Assembly (NCBI GenBank): GCA_034008185.1
Contig: CM067082.1
Span: forward strand, 103,659,311 to 103,723,310
DNA: 64,000 nt
Direction of reading: 5' to 3'
From: Gorsachius magnificus
Taxonomy: Eukaryota > Chordata > Aves > Pelecaniformes > Ardeidae
Under the pieces are notes generated by a model that saw only the letters and a program-made list of their open reading frames with translations, was not told the DNA's origin and searched no databases. The translations under genes were made by a program, and so were the position numbers. Below are positions 62,301 to 64,000 of this stretch, piece after piece; position 1 is the first letter of the stretch, and every line of letters starts with the position of its first letter.

Positions 62301-63776
62301 TCCTACTGAAACAACTCATCGGAACTGCGCCCAAGTGAGGTAGCTGAATTAGATGCTGTGAATGCTGTTCTCAGCATCAGATATGAAATGCATTAGCCGT
62401 CACTGAAAATGATTAAAGCTGGGTTTTGGTTTTAAAGTAGCAGAACAGTTACCTAATGAGCTACATGGCTATTTTTCTAGATCTATCCCAACTAAAGAGG
62501 GAAGGGAAATGGCCTCAGTGGGCAATACTAGATTTTTCCCATTCTGTATCAGTTCCGCTATAGAACGAAAAGGTTGTGCATTGCTCTGCGTTACTTACCT
62601 TCAGTGTTGAAGCTTTTAAAAGTAAAATAATATGTGCTCGAACTGTAGGTGTTGGTGCTGAAAGTAGTGTTACACACAAAAAAGCAGAGCCAATATTAAA
62701 AACCAAAGATACATAGCTCCCTTGGAAGAAAGCAGCTGAGTATTTGGTTGCGTAAATATTGGTGTGTTTAAGCATGTGTGTCTAAACACCTAAAACAGAA
62801 TAAATTCTTACAGACAATATCAACATGCACCCCCTGCTCTGCATTCTGATGTCCTGCAGTTATTGGAATACTTGTTAAACTACAACAATGACTTAGAATA
62901 CTTGTTACAATGCATAAAGTAACTTGGAAATTCTTATTTATGTGTTATTTTTTGAATGCCCATTATAGAGAAAAAATAATGTGGGAAAGCCATTCAGCAC
63001 ATATGCCTTTTGTTAATGCGATCATAATATTCCTCATGCAGATTTGTTTAAATCCTTGTGGATGCTTTTGCATCTGAATAGCAAACTCATATGATGAGTG
63101 CAGTTTTGCAGTTTATGTAAATCACAGCATTTGGTCCCTGAAGACTCCAGTAATTTGCAAGTGACAGCTGTGCATGTGCCTTTGTGAAAGCCATTCAAGG
63201 TAGTAGATAGCTTGTGTGTTATGATGTATGTTAAAGGTTTCATTTTGTTTGTAAAAGTGCCAGCTTTGTTTCTGTACATTTGAAAGAAGTAGAAGAATGG
63301 CAAATGACACTTAAATATAAATCAGTCTGACTGGATAAGACTTTTGGGCTGGGGAAGTGAAGGGTAGCCTTCGCCCACCCCATTTCGTGACGATTTTTTT
63401 CTCAGGTTTGGTGGTGAAGGGTTCTCATTTGAAAATGATTCTATGCGATTGCATTGTCTGTTTTATTGTAATCTTGCGATTTGATCCTAATATAGTAATG
63501 TGGAGTGAACCCAGATGGAAACAAAAGTAGTTTTCTCTTTGGTTGACTGCTTTTGTTTGAGTATGAATTCAAAGCTGTTCATCCAACCATGGCATTAAAA
63601 ATTCTAGTGCTTCAAACACCCTGCTCTGAAAAATAGTTGATTTATGCAGTTCTAGAGCTTTCTGTATTGGAAGCTTGTATATTTGACTAGTATCTCTGTT
63701 CTCTACTTTTTGAATACAGGAAGCTTTGATGGCAGCTGAGATAAGTCAGAAAACCATAAAAAAGCACAAGATTTTG
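6729..63776 (+). CDS. VPS41: VPS41, partial coding region (12 internal exons, about residues 21-395)
   Basis: VPS41 is the HOPS-specific subunit that, with VPS39 and the VPS11/16/18/33A core, tethers late endosomes, autophagosomes and AP-3 carriers to lysosomes. It binds the membrane through small GTPases such as ARL8B or RAB7 effectors, and it also has a role in regulated secretory granule formation (family knowledge). Joining 6729-6836, 9803-9880, 28049-28123, 33799-33861, 34978-35043, 44774-44893, 48117-48263, 49462-49528, 57692-57789, 60178-60307, 62011-62126 and 63720-63776 gives 375 uninterrupted codons. These match human VPS41 closely as I recall it. They encode an acidic leader, the N-terminal beta-propeller and the start of the alpha-solenoid. 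The gene is cut at both ends: the first about 20 codons lie upstream, and the solenoid remainder and RING-H2 domain lie downstream. No frameshift or stop is seen, so the copy looks functional. Confidence 0.97.
6837..9802 (+). other. VPS41: VPS41 intron a-b (3.0 kb)
   Basis: GT-AG intron with no recognised gene or mobile element. It contains a very G-rich 20-base run at 7340-7359 that fits a G-quadruplex. The rest is AT-rich unique-looking sequence. Confidence 0.85.
7340..7359 (+). other. G-quadruplex-forming motif
   Basis: Four G runs of 6, 4, 3 and 4 separated by single T. This meets the standard G3+N1-7 rule with one-base loops, on the sense strand, and so also in the VPS41 pre-mRNA. Structure formation is inferred. 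Confidence 0.8.
9803..9880 (+). CDS. VPS41: VPS41 exon b: first propeller blade
   Basis: Twenty-six codons, phase 0 at both ends. The acceptor ctctcttttacag is strong and the donor gtaagt is perfect. The exon encodes [19 protein letters not shown] followed by ITQKFDV. This is a classic WD40-like pattern, with a hydrophobic strand, a GTHYG turn and then a strand ending in LLDVQG. It equals human residues 57-82 and completes blade 1. Confidence 0.97.
9881..28048 (+). other. VPS41: VPS41 intron b-c (18.2 kb)
   Basis: The largest intron. It holds the CR1 fragment at 20481-21005 and many homopolymer tracts (for example 10569-10583, 17162-17175). It also holds several minus-strand open segments (12064-12255, 13501-13740, 16378-16540, 17633-17914, 18412-18604, 25177-25937) with no recognised family. 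One of them has strong splice sites on the minus strand. No gene can be called with confidence. TAAT-rich clusters occur around 24059-24236. Confidence 0.85.
20481..21005 (-). mobile_element. CR1 LINE fragment, 5-prime truncated, antisense to VPS41
   Basis: Read on the minus strand, this is the last about 520 bases of a CR1 retrotransposon. It starts inside the reverse transcriptase C-terminal region ([13 protein letters not shown], then [17 protein letters not shown] and [19 protein letters not shown]) and runs into WNGLP. The 3-prime untranslated part follows, ending in ATTCTATGAT at 20490-20481. A reading frame of about 130 CR1 codons survives. It leaves the family frame just after WNGLP near 20620, where about ten bases of the usual CR1 sequence are missing. 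It is 5-prime truncated, as most avian CR1 copies are. It lacks the full endonuclease and most of the reverse transcriptase, so it cannot move on its own. Confidence 0.95.
28049..28123 (+). CDS. VPS41: VPS41 exon c: second propeller blade, first half
   Basis: Twenty-five codons, phase 0 at both ends, encoding [18 protein letters not shown] and VCSEDGK (human 83-107). The acceptor sits in ttctctagag. The next AG two bases on would shift the frame, so the first AG was chosen because it gives the Ser-Pro expected in the family. The donor is gtacag. The SEDGK turn is the second WD-like blade signature. The exon follows the largest intron of the window (18.2 kb). Confidence 0.96.
32177..32211. repeat. 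Exact tandem duplication, 19-base period
   Basis: The block gatggcttagttcctc occurs twice, at 32177-32192 and 32196-32211, separated by gct. This looks like a recent short tandem duplication. Confidence 0.9.
32461..32572 (-). mobile_element. Degraded CR1 3-prime end
   Basis: On the plus strand, aaggttaaaagatctcttag, gagtccaac, the block ggcagcattac and actaaacctgtcc follow the order of the reverse-complemented CR1 3-prime end seen intact at 20500-20575. They are interrupted by small insertions. The terminal ATTCTATG tail is not preserved. It is an older copy than the one at 20481. Confidence 0.55.
33075..33093. repeat. Poly(T) tract, 19 T
   Basis: Homopolymer preceded by ttttttggttttgg, a G/T-rich low-complexity stretch. 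Confidence 0.9.
33527..33562. repeat. A-rich tract with G interruptions
   Basis: About 36 bases of A broken by two single G, about 236 bases before exon d. Confidence 0.9.
33799..33861 (+). CDS. VPS41: VPS41 exon d: second propeller blade, second half
   Basis: Twenty-one codons, phase 0 at both ends. The acceptor is cttctttag and the donor gtaagt is perfect. It encodes [20 protein letters not shown] plus K (human 108-128). VQVFGLYS finishes blade 2. The rest links to blade 3. Confidence 0.96.
33862..34977 (+). other. VPS41: VPS41 intron d-e (1.1 kb)
   Basis: Short intron without recognised repeats. The middle (about 34400-34720) is locally richer in G+C than its flanks. Open frames on both strands there show no family similarity. 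Confidence 0.85.
34978..35043 (+). CDS. VPS41: VPS41 exon e: third propeller blade
   Basis: Twenty-two codons, phase 0 at both ends, with a long pyrimidine tract before actccag and a strong donor gtaagc. It encodes IVAVHPQF, a variable RSHFK segment, then QFVTGGKK (human 129-150). VAVHP and FVTGGKK are blade 3 strand and turn motifs. Thr146 is conserved. The RSHFK stretch differs from the human residues I recall at this place, so it may be a bird-specific surface change. Confidence 0.96.
39376..39424. repeat. (TG)n-(TA)n microsatellite with A tail
   Basis: A run of TG dinucleotides passes directly into TA dinucleotides and then an A run. The compound tract of about 49 bases is expected to vary in length between individuals. 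Confidence 0.95.
44455..44545 (-). mobile_element. MIR-like SINE remnant
   Basis: The plus strand contains tcactagtgctgtaggctta, ggttatcaaatgcttt, aatttctttatccttaaaatgg and aaataattatacttact. In order, these resemble the reverse complement of the MIR core and tail (acttactagctgtgtgacctt, then ctcatctgtaaaatggggataataat). MIR elements are rare but present in birds. The match is by eye and gapped. Confidence 0.4.
44774..44893 (+). CDS. VPS41: VPS41 exon f: third to fourth propeller blades
   Basis: Forty codons, phase 0 at both ends, acceptor ctcctttgtag and donor gtaagt. It encodes [13 protein letters not shown], then [17 protein letters not shown] and HLIAWANNM (human 151-190). Blade 3 ends at LLLYERG. 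Blade 4 contains the [13 protein letters not shown] strand pair. Ala187, another human variant position, is alanine. The reading frame stays open through the exon and stops in the following intron. Confidence 0.97.
45252..45287. repeat. A-rich tract with CAAAAA units
   Basis: Twenty A followed by two CAAAAA-type units, a low-complexity tract. Confidence 0.9.
46270..46296. repeat. Poly(T) tract, 27 T
   Basis: Uninterrupted T run inside the f-g intron. It artificially lengthens an open frame (phenylalanine run). Confidence 0.95.
47064..47107. repeat. Poly(A) tract, 44 A
   Basis: Uninterrupted A run. No retroposed gene body or processed pseudogene is visible upstream, so a retroposon tail is not supported. 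It may simply be an expanded homopolymer, and its length in the assembly is uncertain. Confidence 0.95.
47283..47330 (+). mobile_element. Short CR1 3-prime tail remnant
   Basis: The segment ctttcaaggtcccttccatc, followed by cccttttctgtgatcatga, resembles the terminal about 45 bases of CR1 subfamilies (AAGGTCCCTTCCAACCC, then TTCTGTGATTCTATGA) in plus orientation. Nothing upstream is clearly CR1. It is either a severely truncated insertion or chance similarity. Confidence 0.45.
48117..48263 (+). CDS. VPS41: VPS41 exon g: fourth to fifth propeller blades
   Basis: Forty-nine codons, phase 0 at both ends, the longest exon here (human 191-239). It encodes [20 protein letters not shown], then [17 protein letters not shown] and [12 protein letters not shown]. 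Blade 4 ends at KILDM and blade 5 is [19 protein letters not shown]. The acceptor aaactttcag is good. The donor reads aag followed by gtgcaa, which departs from GTRAGT at +4, +5 and +6. Read-through into the intron reaches a stop at about 48327. Confidence 0.96.
48264..49461 (+). other. VPS41: VPS41 intron g-h (1.2 kb)
   Basis: No repeat or gene recognised. The intron starts with the weak donor gtgcaa. In the frame of exon g it closes at a stop about 65 bases in. Confidence 0.85.
49462..49528 (+). CDS. VPS41: VPS41 exon h: end of fifth blade
   Basis: Sixty-seven bases, entering in phase 0 and leaving one base of a valine codon. Acceptor ctgcttcctag, donor gtatga. It encodes [20 protein letters not shown] plus EI (human 240-261). 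ICSVKER is the closing strand of blade 5. The remainder is the conserved HASEMRDLP linker to the next blade. Confidence 0.96.
49529..57691 (+). other. VPS41: VPS41 intron h-i (8.2 kb)
   Basis: No gene or well-preserved repeat recognised. A G+C-richer patch at about 50040-50313 is open in three minus frames and one plus frame. The remainder is AT-rich. Confidence 0.85.
57692..57789 (+). CDS. VPS41: VPS41 exon i: sixth propeller blade
   Basis: Ninety-eight bases completing the split valine and ending in phase 0. The acceptor is ctgtatttcag and the donor is gtaatt (T at +5). It encodes [20 protein letters not shown] followed by [12 protein letters not shown] (human 262-294). The ISGLAP and LVILSYVKE strands form blade 6. 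Ser285, the site of a disease-linked Ser-to-Pro change in people, is serine here (codon 57760-57762). Confidence 0.97.
57790..60177 (+). other. VPS41: VPS41 intron i-j (2.4 kb)
   Basis: No gene recognised. It contains two imperfect RFX X-box-like motifs (58491-58504, 58526-58538), a 38-T run (59282-59319) and a somewhat G+C-richer segment around 59040-59170. Confidence 0.85.
59282..59319. repeat. Poly(T) tract, about 38 T
   Basis: Long T run followed by tctttta and a second short T run. On the minus strand it would be a poly(A), but no recognisable retroposed sequence precedes it there. Confidence 0.95.
60178..60307 (+). CDS. VPS41: VPS41 exon j: loop and strand before the last blade
   Basis: One hundred and thirty bases, phase 0 in, leaving one base of a glutamate codon. 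Acceptor gtttttctag, donor gtaggt. It encodes [20 protein letters not shown], then [20 protein letters not shown] and YHL (human 295-337). CARPRLDI and [10 protein letters not shown] are highly conserved in the family. The first residues (EVEC) vary most relative to the human form I recall. Confidence 0.97.
60308..62010 (+). other. VPS41: VPS41 intron j-k (1.7 kb)
   Basis: AT-rich intron. No repeat, RNA gene or credible open frame was recognised. Confidence 0.85.
62011..62126 (+). CDS. VPS41: VPS41 exon k: last propeller blade into alpha-solenoid
   Basis: One hundred and sixteen bases, completing the split glutamate and ending in phase 0 (human 338-376). Acceptor gcatttacag, donor gtaatt. 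It encodes [20 protein letters not shown], which is the last propeller strand pair, and then [18 protein letters not shown]. That second part is the first helix of the CHCR-type alpha-solenoid ([14 protein letters not shown] is the usual start of this helical region). Confidence 0.97.
62127..63719 (+). other. VPS41: VPS41 intron k-l (1.6 kb)
   Basis: AT-rich intron with no recognised repeat. Overlapping short minus frames at 63034-63310 show no family similarity. Confidence 0.85.
63720..63776 (+). CDS. VPS41: VPS41 exon l: first solenoid helices
   Basis: Nineteen codons, phase 0 at both ends, [19 protein letters not shown] (human 377-395). Acceptor tttgaatacag, donor gtaagt perfect. It is the second half of the first helical hairpin of the alpha-solenoid. 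It is the last exon in the window, so the remaining about 460 residues must lie to the right. Confidence 0.96.
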
Positions 63777-64000
63777 GTAAGTCTCAAAACTTCTTTTCAA
63801 AACAAAATATCTAGTTTCTTTTAGAACACTGTGAGATGCTACAAATACATTCCAGTATTTGTCTGTATTGCACCAGACAATAGCTGTTAGGCATACTCCA
63901 ACTAGCATTCGATTTGCTGGTTTTGGCTGCAGAACAGGAATGTTAGTGTGTGTGAAACACGAAAGGATCTGGATTTTATGAAGGTGCTATTGACATTAAA
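63777..64000 (+). other. VPS41: VPS41 intron after exon l (cut by window end)
   Basis: Starts with gtaagt and runs to the end of the window. Nothing else is seen in it. Confidence 0.85.

Noticed and set aside
6837..63782. Possible minor-class (U12) introns
   Set aside because: None of the twelve donors reads GTATCCTT or ATATCCTT. All are GT-AG with major-class context.
1..64000. CRISPR arrays, bacterial operons, tRNA or rRNA genes, endogenous retrovirus LTRs
   Set aside because: No regularly spaced repeats, no tRNA or rRNA signatures, and no paired LTRs or retroviral coding motifs were seen. The sequence is ordinary vertebrate intron and exon DNA.

Overview
The window is intronic and exonic sequence from a vertebrate nuclear genome, most likely a bird. 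It carries the first half of one gene on the + strand, VPS41, which encodes a subunit of the HOPS tethering complex of late endosomes and lysosomes. Bird origin is inferred from three things: the main recognisable interspersed repeat is a CR1 non-LTR retrotransposon ending in the typical ATTCTATGAT tail, no L1, Alu or B1-type repeats are visible, and repeat density is low. A crocodilian or turtle cannot be excluded.

Twelve coding exons were found between 6729 and 63776, all with GT-AG introns and compatible phases. Joined, they give 375 codons without a stop, matching about residues 21 to 395 of the roughly 854-residue human protein. Numbering against human, recalled from memory, is internally consistent: Thr52, Thr146, Ala187 and Ser285 all fall where expected. 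The exons encode an acidic leader, nearly the whole N-terminal WD40-like beta-propeller, and the first turns of the alpha-solenoid. The promoter, the first about 20 codons, the rest of the solenoid and the C-terminal RING-H2 domain lie outside the window.

Layout: 1-6728 is an upstream intron. Exons at 6729, 9803, 28049, 33799, 34978, 44774, 48117 and 49462 are separated by introns of 1.1 to 18.2 kb. The last four exons (57692, 60178, 62011, 63720) are separated by introns of 1.6 to 2.4 kb and follow an 8.2 kb intron. Introns make up about 98 percent of the window. They are AT-rich and hold one clear CR1 fragment (20481-21005, minus), two probable CR1 scraps, one or two MIR-like SINE remnants, and many T- or A-homopolymers.

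No second gene can be called with confidence. The most intriguing open question is a set of minus-strand open segments between about 12.06 and 18.60 kb. One is a 193-base segment with a strong acceptor and a perfect GTAAGT donor, and it might belong to a nested antisense transcript. Chance is a real alternative. Other points worth checking are a strong G-quadruplex motif in an early intron, a weak splice donor after exon g, and a pair of imperfect RFX X-box motifs. I saw no clearly novel biological system.
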